64,000 bases of DNA, taken from assembly GCF_001953865.1 (NCBI RefSeq), contig NZ_MQUQ01000004.1, positions 277,007 through 341,006 on the forward strand, in the 5' to 3' direction. The translations under genes were made by a program, and so were the position numbers. Each line of letters begins with the position of its first letter. Position 1 is the stretch's first letter. Shown here one piece after another: positions 48,852 to 57,207 of this stretch. The notes beneath the pieces are model-generated. The model was not told where the DNA came from. It did no database searches and worked only from the letters and a program-made list of their open reading frames with translations. Origin of the DNA: Amycolatopsis coloradensis (GTDB taxonomy: Bacteria; Actinomycetota; Actinomycetes; Mycobacteriales; Pseudonocardiaceae).

Positions 48852-51533
48852 GTGGCGCTTCCTGGGGAAGCAAAATTGATCCACACGGACTTACACGGAC
48901 TACACGAGACAATACTGCCGGACGTCGAACTGGACGCCGTCCGCACCGCCACCGAATTGGCGGGCCGAGGGGTCCGGCGCGGAGACACGGTTCTCCTGAT
49001 AGCGGACAATTCGGTGGAATTCATCGCGATCCTCTTCGGACTGATCCATCTCGATGTGAGTATCGTGCTCGCCGACTCCGGGCAGGTTCCCCGGCAGCAC
49101 CGGCGACTGGCGCTGCTGACCGGGGCCGAGTGGGTGATCACGGACGCCGACCTCGGACGGGTCGCGGAGTTCTCCGATATCGCGAAAGTACTTCTCAGCA
49201 CCGACCTGCGCGGAGACCCCGGCAGGCCGGTCCACGGTCAGCGACTGTCGTTCGACGCGTGGCGTGGCAGGAACGACGCGCTCATCACCTCCTCGTCGGG
49301 GACCACCGGGGCGGCGAAGGTCATCGTCCGGTCGGGCTCGGCGATCTGGGAGAACTCGGAACGGACCCGGGAGCGACTCGGCTACCGCCCGTCCGATGTC
49401 CTGCTCCCCCTGCTTCCCTTTTCCCATCAGTACGGTTTGTCGCTTTTGCTGGTGTGGTGGCTCGCGGGTTGCTCACTCGTCGTCGCGCCGCGGGTGCGCG
49501 TGGACCACGCGCTGGAGGCGGCCGCCCGGGCCGGAGTCACCGCTGTCGACGCGACGCCGTCGACCTACCACACGGTGCTCGGCATCCTCGAACAACGACC
49601 GGTGCTCCGGGACCGCCTCGGCTCGGTCCGGATGTGGTGTGTGGGTGGAGCCCCTCTCGGCAGGCCACTGGCGAAGCGCTTTCAAACCGTGGTCGGCAGC
49701 TCGCTACTGGACGGCTACGGCAGTACCGAAGCGGGGAACATAGCCCTCGCCACACCGGACGATCCACACGGATGCGGGCACCCACTGCCCGGCGTCGAAC
49801 TCCAGATCCGGGACGACGGCGGGAAACCGGTGGCCGATGGCGAGATCGGCGAGATCCGGGTGCGATCGGCGGGCCTGTTCGAGGGGTATCTCGCCGAGGA
49901 CGGCACCCTCACCCGCAGGGACGGCGACTGGTATCTCACCCACGATCTCGGATTCCGCGACGGCCAAGGGCGGCTTCACGTCATCGGCCGCAAGCACGCG
50001 GTGCACCGCCTGGGATACACGCTCTACCCGGCGGAACTGGCGCGCAAGGCGGAGGCGTGCGGGCGTCCGGTCACCGTCGTCCCGCTCGACGACGACCGGC
50101 GCGGTTGCCGTCTCGTGTTCGTCGTGGCCGATCCCCACCTGGGACCCGGGCAGAACTGGCGGCAGCGGATGAGCGAGCACCTCGCCGATTTCGAGCAGCC
50201 CAACCAGGTCGTGGTGGTGGGGGCCTTCCCGGTCACCAGGAACGGCAAGCCCGATCAGGACCGGCTGAAGCAGATCGCGGCGGGCTCGATGTCCACGGCG
50301 GAGTCCCGCCCGGCGCGAGTCGAGACGTCCGAGCCGCCTGCCGGGCCCGACAGGGCGGCCCGCCTCGCGGCGGTACGGTCGGCCATCGAGGCCGATCCAG
50401 GGCCGGTGCTGGACATTCTCACCGAGATCTCGAACTTCCGCTCGGCCGAGTCGGAGATCTGGTCCGCACTGGACACCCTGCGGGGCGCGGTCGCCGAAGT
50501 CGAGAAGTACCGTCCTGGCCGAGTACCGGGAATGGCGGTGTTCATGCCGTCGAACATCGTCTTCTACTCCTACGTCCTGCAGTTGCTCGTCCCCTCGCTG
50601 TTCGTGGACGAGATCGGTTTCCGATCCTCACAGCAGGTCGCGGGAACCATGCGGCGGCTGCACGAACTGCTGGCCCCCATCCACGGGTTGCCCATCACCC
50701 TTCATCCGCTCACCCAGCGGGAGTTCCTCGACGGCCCGGTCGCGCAGGCCGATCTCGTCACCTTCACCGGGGCGTACAAGAACGCGGAGCAGGTCAGGAC
50801 GGCCATACGGAAGGACCAGCTGTTCCTGTACTACGGGCAAGGGGTGAACCCCTTCATCGTCGCCCCGGACGCCGACCTCGACAAGGCGGTCACCGACGCC
50901 ATCCGGATCAGGCTGTTCAATTCCGGCCAGGACTGTTTCGGCCCGGATGTGTTCTTCGTGCACCACGGCGGCTTCGACCGGTTCGTCGGACTGCTGACCG
51001 AACGGGTCCGGGAACTGCGCTTCGGCCAGTACACCGATCCCGGCGCGGATTACGGTCCGCTGTACTACGAATCCGCCCTCACCGACGCTGTCGACTTTCT
51101 CCGGGAGCACGGCGAGCACATCGTGTCCGGCGGCCAGGTCGACTTCCGCACAGGTCATCTCCAGCCGACCGTCCTCGCCCGCCCGATGAGCACGAAAGTA
51201 CCGGTCGCGGAACTGTTCTCGCCGATCTTCAACGTGATGCGCTACGACAGCGATGCGCAGCTTCGCGAGCGCGTCACCTCCGAGTTCTTCCGCGAACGGG
51301 CGATGGGAGCGATGGTGTACGGGGACGACACCGGCATCGCCGACGTGCTCGCCGACCGGCATCTGGTGTGCCACGACACCACGTTGCTGGACGTGGACAA
51401 CGGCAACGAGCCGTTCGGTGGCCGCGGCATGATCGCCAACTATCTCGCCCACCGGGGTAGACGCACGGCCCGGCCACTGCTGATCTCCGAATCGGTCGCC
51501 GAACACCTCACCCCGGATCGGACGTCCGCATGA
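48852..51533 (+). CDS. Adenylate-forming ligase fused to an aldehyde dehydrogenase domain
   Basis: GTG 48852 is 7 bp after GGAGGT; an upstream in-frame ATG (48837) lacks such a site. The 893-residue product has an N-terminal ANL domain (1-470): ITSSSGTTGAAKVIVRSGSA (P-loop, near 146), YGSTEAGN (near 289), a hinge region and RNGKPDQDRLK with the A10 Lys (near 463). After a linker comes an ALDH-fold domain (about 520-890): VTFTGAYKNAEQVR, FNSGQDCFGPDVFFVHH with the nucleophilic Cys (near 694) and GNEPFGGRGM. The fusion suggests activation of a carboxylic acid to acyl-AMP followed by capture on Cys and reduction to an aldehyde. This architecture is unfamiliar to me. The ligase is short, so substrates may be small. 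Confidence 0.82.
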   Translation: MALPGEAKLIHTDLHGLHETILPDVELDAVRTATELAGRGVRRGDTVLLIADNSVEFIAILFGLIHLDVSIVLADSGQVPRQHRRLALLTGAEWVITDADLGRVAEFSDIAKVLLSTDLRGDPGRPVHGQRLSFDAWRGRNDALITSSSGTTGAAKVIVRSGSAIWENSERTRERLGYRPSDVLLPLLPFSHQYGLSLLLVWWLAGCSLVVAPRVRVDHALEAAARAGVTAVDATPSTYHTVLGILEQRPVLRDRLGSVRMWCVGGAPLGRPLAKRFQTVVGSSLLDGYGSTEAGNIALATPDDPHGCGHPLPGVELQIRDDGGKPVADGEIGEIRVRSAGLFEGYLAEDGTLTRRDGDWYLTHDLGFRDGQGRLHVIGRKHAVHRLGYTLYPAELARKAEACGRPVTVVPLDDDRRGCRLVFVVADPHLGPGQNWRQRMSEHLADFEQPNQVVVVGAFPVTRNGKPDQDRLKQIAAGSMSTAESRPARVETSEPPAGPDRAARLAAVRSAIEADPGPVLDILTEISNFRSAESEIWSALDTLRGAVAEVEKYRPGRVPGMAVFMPSNIVFYSYVLQLLVPSLFVDEIGFRSSQQVAGTMRRLHELLAPIHGLPITLHPLTQREFLDGPVAQADLVTFTGAYKNAEQVRTAIRKDQLFLYYGQGVNPFIVAPDADLDKAVTDAIRIRLFNSGQDCFGPDVFFVHHGGFDRFVGLLTERVRELRFGQYTDPGADYGPLYYESALTDAVDFLREHGEHIVSGGQVDFRTGHLQPTVLARPMSTKVPVAELFSPIFNVMRYDSDAQLRERVTSEFFRERAMGAMVYGDDTGIADVLADRHLVCHDTTLLDVDNGNEPFGGRGMIANYLAHRGRRTARPLLISESVAEHLTPDRTSA

Positions 51534-53278
51534 ACGCGGTCACGACGCGCTATCCGAACGCCTGGCACGCCGCGGCGGACTACCTCCGGCTCCGTGGCAC
51601 GACCGTCCTTTTCGGACTCCCCTCGGACGATCTCGAAGCGCTGCCCGCGGTGGAAGCCGCGCGGTTGCGGCTGATCCTCTGCCGCGACCAGCGCAACGCG
51701 GTGTTCATGGCCACCGGGTACGCACTGCAATCCGGGAGTCCGGGCGTCTGCGTCGTCGGTAAGGGGCCCGCGGTCACCAACACGCTGACCGGCGTGCTCG
51801 AAGCGCGTTCTTCGGCCGCACCACTGGTGATCCTGGCCGCGGGCACCGGCGGCGACCGGCGCGGCTCCGGCGCCTTCCAGGAACTGGACCAGGTCGCGGT
51901 GATGACGCCACTGGTGAAGCGGGCCTACCGGATCGACCACCCGGATCGGGTCGTCCCCACGCTGGAGAAAGCCTTTCTCGTCGCGACCAGCGGTCAGCCA
52001 GGCCCGGTGTACGTGGAGATCCCCGACCACCTCCTCCGGGAGGAGGTCACCCGCGACCGCCCGTGGTCCCTCCACACCGGCGTCACCGGGACACTGGTTT
52101 CCGATCCTGCCGACCAGGCGGCGCTCGAAGTACTCCGCGGCAGTCGCAGGCCGACGCTGGTGGTGGGCGGCGGCGCACGGCACCGCAACGGGGACCACCT
52201 CATCGAGCGGTTCGCGGAACGGATCGGGGCGGCGCTGCTCAGCACCGCGTCCGGCCGCGGTTGCCTCGACGAGACGCACGAGTCGTTCTGTGGCCTCGCG
52301 GGGCTGTACGCGCCTCCGGCGACTGCGGAGCTGGTGAAGACCAGCGATCTCGTCATCGCGCTGGGAAGCAGGCTGGAGGAGACCGCGGCCTTCGGCTGGC
52401 CGGGATTGGGGACGACGATCCCGGTTCTGCAGGTCGACGTCGATCCGCTCGGGCTGTCCACGGAGTACTGGGGGCCGAAGGTGGTCGGAGACGCCGCCGC
52501 GACGCTGCGCGCCTGGCTCGGGCGGCTGCCGGAAGGCCTGGTCCCCCACCGTGGCTGGCTGGACGAGATCCGCGTATGCCGTGAGACGCTCCATCGCGAT
52601 CGGCGGGAAACACTGGAACGCCTGGGAAAGAGCGACGACATCCACGTCGCCGAAGTGCTGGCGGCGATCGAGGTCGTCGTTCCGCCGCACCGGATCCTCG
52701 TCCAGGAGAACGGCTTGCAGGACATGTGGTCCTACCTCTACCCGTTCTCCAGCTGCGACCGCGGCGGTGGCTCGATCGTCCCCTCCGAACAGACCAGCCT
52801 CGGGTTCGGCACGGCCGCCGCGGCGGGAGTGCGGTTGGCGGCCCCGGACCGGCCGGTGGTGGTGTTCGCCGGGGACGGTGCCTTCGAGATGGTCCGCGCC
52901 GATCTCGCGACCCTGGCACGGGAGCGCATCGGTGTCCTCTACGTGGTGCTGCACAACGGCGGCTACGGCTGGCTGCACTCCCAGCTCGGGCGGCTCGGTC
53001 TCGACCCCGGGCGCTTTCCCTTCGTGACGGCCGGGGAGGCCGAGACCGGCACGTCGGTGATCCCGGGTCTGGAGCAGGTCGTCGTCACGGAGAAGGACGA
53101 CCTGGAACGTCATCTCGACCGGGGCCTGCGAGCCGGCCTCACCGGAAAGGTCTTCCTACTCCACATCGGGGTGAGGCTCGACGACGTGCCGCCGTTCCTG
53201 GACGCGCTCGCCGGGGACTTCCCGGAAACCAGTCCGTCCGCACGAGAATCGGAGGCAGGCCCGCATGATCGAGGATGA
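51530..53278 (+). CDS. Thiamine-diphosphate-dependent enzyme (acetolactate-synthase-like)
   Basis: The 582-residue protein overlaps the fusion gene by 4 bp. It has all three ThDP domains: Pyr domain (GYALQSGSPGVCVVGKGPAV), central domain (RRPTLVVGGGARHRNGDHLI) and PP domain with VVVFAGDGAFEMVRADLATL (near 445) followed by LHNGGYGW. The residue that is normally the cofactor-activating Glu (in HEQ) reads Asp here (CRDQRNAVFM, near 53), an uncommon change. It could condense the aldehyde made by the upstream fusion enzyme with pyruvate or another 2-oxo acid to give an acyloin. The reaction is inferred. Confidence 0.85.
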   Translation: MNAVTTRYPNAWHAAADYLRLRGTTVLFGLPSDDLEALPAVEAARLRLILCRDQRNAVFMATGYALQSGSPGVCVVGKGPAVTNTLTGVLEARSSAAPLVILAAGTGGDRRGSGAFQELDQVAVMTPLVKRAYRIDHPDRVVPTLEKAFLVATSGQPGPVYVEIPDHLLREEVTRDRPWSLHTGVTGTLVSDPADQAALEVLRGSRRPTLVVGGGARHRNGDHLIERFAERIGAALLSTASGRGCLDETHESFCGLAGLYAPPATAELVKTSDLVIALGSRLEETAAFGWPGLGTTIPVLQVDVDPLGLSTEYWGPKVVGDAAATLRAWLGRLPEGLVPHRGWLDEIRVCRETLHRDRRETLERLGKSDDIHVAEVLAAIEVVVPPHRILVQENGLQDMWSYLYPFSSCDRGGGSIVPSEQTSLGFGTAAAAGVRLAAPDRPVVVFAGDGAFEMVRADLATLARERIGVLYVVLHNGGYGWLHSQLGRLGLDPGRFPFVTAGEAETGTSVIPGLEQVVVTEKDDLERHLDRGLRAGLTGKVFLLHIGVRLDDVPPFLDALAGDFPETSPSARESEAGPHDRG

Positions 53279-54527
53279 AGTACACCGCGACCGGCGGCGA
53301 GCCGTCATCACCGGCTGGGGAGCGATCACCCCGGTGGGTCTCACGGCCGACGACACCTGGGCCGCACTCCTCGAGGGCCGCTGCGGGATCGCGAAGATCA
53401 ATTCGTTCGACACGACCGGGCTGCTGACGCAAATCGCGGGTGAGGTCAAGGGTTTCGACGCCGACGACTACATGCCGCACAAGATCAGCCGCCGGATGGA
53501 CACCTACGCCCAGTACGCCGTGGCCGCGACAGTCCAAGCCGTCGAAGCGGCCAAACTGACGATCCCGCCGCATCTCGCGCCGCGGGCCGGGGTGCTCATC
53601 GGCTCCGGCTACGGCCCGGTCGGCTCGTACTACCGCCAGGCCGAACAGCTGCGGACGAAAGGCCCACGCGGGATCAGCCCGTTCTCCGCGATCACCGGTG
53701 CGATGGACAGCGCGTCCGGCGAAGTCAGCATGATGTTCGGCGCGACGGGACCGACCAGGGCCATCAGCACCGCGTGCGCCACGGGCACCGACGCGATCGG
53801 CGAGGCCGCGCGGTGGATCCAGCACGGATACGCGGACATCGTGCTCACGGGCGGCACGGACTGCTGTGTCACCGCGGTCGACATCGCGGGCAGTTCCAAC
53901 GCGCGAGCCCTGTCCAGGCGCAACGACGACCCGGAACGGGCGTCACGGCCGTTCGACAAGGACCGGGACGGCTTCATCATGAGTGCGGGCGCGGGCGCTC
54001 TCGTCCTCGAAGAAGCCACCGGTGCGATCAGCCGGGGCAGGAACATCCTGGCCGAAGTGATCGGTTACGCCAGCACCTCCGACGCCTACCACTGGACCTC
54101 GCCGCACCCCGAAGGCCTTGGCGCGCGACGTGCCATGCGGAACGCTCTCGCCGACGCGGGCATCGAACCGTCCGAAGTGGACTACATCAACGCGCACGGC
54201 ACCAGCACCGAACTCAACGACGAGACCGAGGTCCAGGCGATCCGGCAGGTGTTCGGGGAACACGCCGTGAAGATCCCGGTCAGTTCGACGAAGTCCATGA
54301 CCGGGCACATGATCGGCGCGGCGGGCGCGGTCGAGCTGATCGCGGCGGGTTACGCCGTGCAAACCGGCTTCGTTCCGCCCACGATCAACTGCGACACCCC
54401 GTTGGACACGGAAATCAACTTCGTCCCGCACCGTCCGCAGGAATGGGACACGCGGATCGCGATGAGCAACTCCTTCGGATTCGGCGGTCACAACGCGGTG
54501 CTGGTCATCCGGCGGTGGGAGGAATGA
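53265..54527 (+). CDS. FabF-like beta-ketoacyl-ACP synthase II
   Basis: The 420-residue condensing enzyme has the Cys-His-His triad: ISTACATGTDAIGEAARWIQ (Cys about 170), NAHGTSTELNDETEV (His about 310) and SSTKSMTGHMIGAAGAVE (Lys and His about 342-347). The final SNSFGFGGHNAVL is also intact. It overlaps the ThDP gene by 14 bp. Full catalytic residues suggest an active elongating synthase, not a chain-length factor. No ACP or malonyl transferase is present locally, so it must use those of fatty-acid synthesis. It is likely dedicated to the cluster rather than housekeeping. Confidence 0.88.
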   Translation: MIEDEVHRDRRRAVITGWGAITPVGLTADDTWAALLEGRCGIAKINSFDTTGLLTQIAGEVKGFDADDYMPHKISRRMDTYAQYAVAATVQAVEAAKLTIPPHLAPRAGVLIGSGYGPVGSYYRQAEQLRTKGPRGISPFSAITGAMDSASGEVSMMFGATGPTRAISTACATGTDAIGEAARWIQHGYADIVLTGGTDCCVTAVDIAGSSNARALSRRNDDPERASRPFDKDRDGFIMSAGAGALVLEEATGAISRGRNILAEVIGYASTSDAYHWTSPHPEGLGARRAMRNALADAGIEPSEVDYINAHGTSTELNDETEVQAIRQVFGEHAVKIPVSSTKSMTGHMIGAAGAVELIAAGYAVQTGFVPPTINCDTPLDTEINFVPHRPQEWDTRIAMSNSFGFGGHNAVLVIRRWEE

Positions 54528-54595
54528 TCCGGCCCGGGCCGGGTCTCCCACCGCGCGCTTTCGGAGTACCGCAGCCGGGCCGCCGCATCAGCCGC

Positions 54596-55435
54596 TCATC
54601 CGGCGTCGTGCGCGACACCGGCGCCGAACACGTACGCGGACCCGAGCCGCAACTCGTCCCCGATCCTGAAGCCGTGCCCCCGCGCGGCCGAGCACACGTC
54701 CGCGGCCGAGTTGTCCGGGGCGAAAGTCCCGTCCGACTGGCTGAGCCGGTGATAGAAGCGGGATATCGCGTGACCGTCGGTCGTCAGCGTGCTGGCCACG
54801 ACGGAACCCTCGGGGCGCAGGCATCGCCGGAACTCCGCGAACACCGTCGCCTTGTCGTGAAAGCAATGCAGGCCGAACATCGAGACGACGTTCCGCATCC
54901 GCCCGTCCAGCACGGGCAACGACCGGACGTCGGCGCGCACGGCGAGATGGCGGCGCAGCCCCCTTTCGGCCAGCCGCGCCGTGAGCCGGCGCAGCAGCGC
55001 CCAGGACAGGTCCACGAAGATCCACGGGCCGTTCCGCCGGTACGCCTCGGCGTGGTCCAGAAAGGGAACGTTGCCACACGGCACTTCCAGCGTCGGCCCG
55101 TCGCCCAGCGCGCCGAGCCGGGCGGGCATCTCCGCGTAGTAGCGCGACACGTCGAGGCCGAGCAGGCCCGCGTCCAGCCGTTGCCGGGAAGGCCTGCTCA
55201 TCAGCCAATCGTAAAAGCTCGCCCACCGGCCTTCGTAGGGCTTGTCACCGACGTCGTCGAGCCGGGGGCCGGCGCCACTCATGTCGAGAATGCCGTCGAC
55301 CAAAGGAAACTCGTACGCACAGGAAGAACAGGCCAACCCGTCCGGCGCGACCGACAGCGGGCCTCGAAAACAAGACTGACAGCGAAGAAGTGGGGCGATC
55401 TCGGTGAGTGCCTCGGCGAAACGCGAGTCCGGCAC
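54596..55435 (-). CDS. SAM-dependent methyltransferase with N-terminal zinc ribbon
   Basis: GTG 55435 is 7 bp after GGGAGG; the ATG at 55441 would leave only one base of spacing. The 279-residue protein begins with a Cys4 zinc ribbon (LLRCQSCFRGP, LACSSCAYEFPLVDGILDM). It continues with a class I methyltransferase domain: TLEVPCGNVPFLDH (motif I variant), FVDLSWALLRRLTARL, DVRSLPVLDGRMRNVVSMFG and RCLRPEGSVVASTL. Motif I has EVPCGN instead of the common E.G.G.G. It is on the opposite strand between two forward operons and may methylate the cluster product; not certain. Confidence 0.78.
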   Translation of the reverse strand: MPDSRFAEALTEIAPLLRCQSCFRGPLSVAPDGLACSSCAYEFPLVDGILDMSGAGPRLDDVGDKPYEGRWASFYDWLMSRPSRQRLDAGLLGLDVSRYYAEMPARLGALGDGPTLEVPCGNVPFLDHAEAYRRNGPWIFVDLSWALLRRLTARLAERGLRRHLAVRADVRSLPVLDGRMRNVVSMFGLHCFHDKATVFAEFRRCLRPEGSVVASTLTTDGHAISRFYHRLSQSDGTFAPDNSAADVCSAARGHGFRIGDELRLGSAYVFGAGVAHDAG

Positions 55436-55512
55436 GGTCATACCTCCCAGAATCGTCTTGAAGGACGGTATCCGCCACACCCGATCCAGTCAATCGACCA
55501 CGGAGTACGCGC

Positions 55513-56037
55513 ATGACCGGAACGATCGAGGAAGCAACCTCGCGCGCGGCAAGGATTCTCGGCGAGAACGACTACCTCGCTTTGTCCACAGTAGACGAAA
55601 GAGGACCGTGGGCCGCCGTTGTCGCCTACAGCACATCGCCACCCTGTTTTCTGTATTTCATGTCCCGAAGAGACTCCCGGCACGCCAGGGCGATCGAACG
55701 GGATCCGAGAGTCGCCGGCGTCGCCTACGACTCGGCGGTGACACCGGACGACGCCGACAGCGTCCAGTTCTCCGGAACCTGCGAGGAAGTTTCCGAGGAA
55801 GACCCGGTACGACGGTTTCTGGAACAGACCGCGCACCTGACGGACAAGTCACCGGAGGAAGAACTCACCGAGTTCCGGGGCGACGACGATCTGCGGCTGT
55901 ATCGCGTCACCGTTGTCGACACCTATGTCCTGGATCAGGAGAAATGGATCGAACAAGGCCTCGACGCCCGCAAAGAAGCCCTCACCGCGAGAGCCTTCGC
56001 CATGGTGGCGGACCACTACGCGATCCGGACGCGCTGA
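55513..56037 (+). CDS. Pyridoxamine-5'-phosphate-oxidase-like (PPOX) protein
   Basis: The 174-residue split-barrel flavoprotein has ENDYLALSTVDERGPWAAVV, YFMSRRDSRHARAIERDPRV, AVTPDDADSVQFSGTCEEVS and LRLYRVTVVDTYVLD. The pattern is that of FMN-binding PPOX proteins in the HugZ/pyridoxamine-oxidase clan. It probably belongs to the forward operon continuing at 56056 (18 bp apart). It may use FMN or F420 to reduce an intermediate. Confidence 0.78.
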   Translation: MTGTIEEATSRAARILGENDYLALSTVDERGPWAAVVAYSTSPPCFLYFMSRRDSRHARAIERDPRVAGVAYDSAVTPDDADSVQFSGTCEEVSEEDPVRRFLEQTAHLTDKSPEEELTEFRGDDDLRLYRVTVVDTYVLDQEKWIEQGLDARKEALTARAFAMVADHYAIRTR

Positions 56038-56055
56038 CGACCCGAAGGCAGGGAA

Positions 56056-57153
56056 ATGCCGGCAGCTTATGAGGTGCGTGTTTCCGATCGGCTCGACGTG
56101 GCGGACGACGAGCTGGCCGCTCTGCGCCATCCGGAACCACCGCACACCACGGCCTATCTCTCCGCCATCGCCACCGCCGGCCTTGACTGCGCTTTCCGGT
56201 TCTTCACACTGCGCCTGGACGGGCGGCTGCTGGCGATGGCATACGGGTTCGTGGTCCGCCATCCGCTGATCGGCCCGCTGCACCTGCCGGTGTTCGTCGG
56301 CGGGTCACCGGTGAACCTCGGCCCGCCGTTCCACTTCGCCACGGCCGATCTCGCCGAGGACACCCTCGATGTGCTGGCCGGGGCGATGCGCGCCGACGCG
56401 TCGGCACTGGGGGCGAAATTCCTGCTGTTCCGTGATTTTTGGGAACCCGGCCCGGGCACGGCCTGCGACGGCCTCCTCCGGCGGCTCGGCTTCCGCCGGA
56501 TCCCGATGTTCGCCGACGCCGTGCTCAAGGTGGCATGGCCCGACTTCGACGGCTACCTCGCGTCGCTGCCGGGCAAGACCAGGAAAAGCGTCCGGCGGGA
56601 CGCGCGGCAGGTGGCCGCGGCGGGCTATCACGTGGAGGCGCACCAGGGCGCCCTCCCACCCGGCGCGGTCGCCACCCTGCATGCGCTCTGGGTCAATCTG
56701 TACGAGAAGTACCACGACCCGGATCAGATCTTCCTCACCGAGGACTACTTCCGGCGGGTCACCGAGCTTCCCGAGACCATCGTGATCTTGGCGAGCCACG
56801 GCGGGAAGCCGGTCGGATTCGACCTGTTGCTGGCGCGGGAAGGAATGCTGGAGTCCACCTACAGCGGCCTCGACCACAAACATGTCGGATCCGTGTCGCT
56901 GCACCGGCACATGGGTCATCACATCATCCGGTTCGCCCTTTCGCACGGCTATCACACGGTGGACTTCGGCATCTCCAACGAGACGGCCAAGGCCAAACTC
57001 GGCTGCCGATTCCGGATGAGCCTGGGTTACCTACGCCCGCTTTCCCGGTTCTGGGGCGCTGTGCGCATCGACCGGCACCTGTTCCCCGAACCGGTCCTGC
57101 CGCCCGGTCTCCCCCGCGCGAACGTGGCCGAGGACAGCGATGTCCCCTCGTGA
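56056..57153 (+). CDS. FemAB/GNAT-type acyltransferase
   Basis: The 365-residue protein has two GNAT-like halves. The second carries LPGKTRKSVRRDARQVAAAG and a catalytic-region YSGLDHKHVGSVSLHRHMGH (about residue 273) with HHIIRFALSHGYHTVDFGIS, as in Acetyltransf_6/BioF2-like and FemAB-type proteins. Such enzymes transfer acyl or aminoacyl groups to amines. Followed after 54 bp by a PLP synthase that makes amino-ketones, it is well placed to N-acylate that product. Donor unknown. Confidence 0.77.
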   Translation: MPAAYEVRVSDRLDVADDELAALRHPEPPHTTAYLSAIATAGLDCAFRFFTLRLDGRLLAMAYGFVVRHPLIGPLHLPVFVGGSPVNLGPPFHFATADLAEDTLDVLAGAMRADASALGAKFLLFRDFWEPGPGTACDGLLRRLGFRRIPMFADAVLKVAWPDFDGYLASLPGKTRKSVRRDARQVAAAGYHVEAHQGALPPGAVATLHALWVNLYEKYHDPDQIFLTEDYFRRVTELPETIVILASHGGKPVGFDLLLAREGMLESTYSGLDHKHVGSVSLHRHMGHHIIRFALSHGYHTVDFGISNETAKAKLGCRFRMSLGYLRPLSRFWGAVRIDRHLFPEPVLPPGLPRANVAEDSDVPS

Positions 57154-57207
57154 TCCCACGGTGGTCCGCCGACCGCTCACCAGTACGCCATCCCAAGGAG
57201 AACCCGA

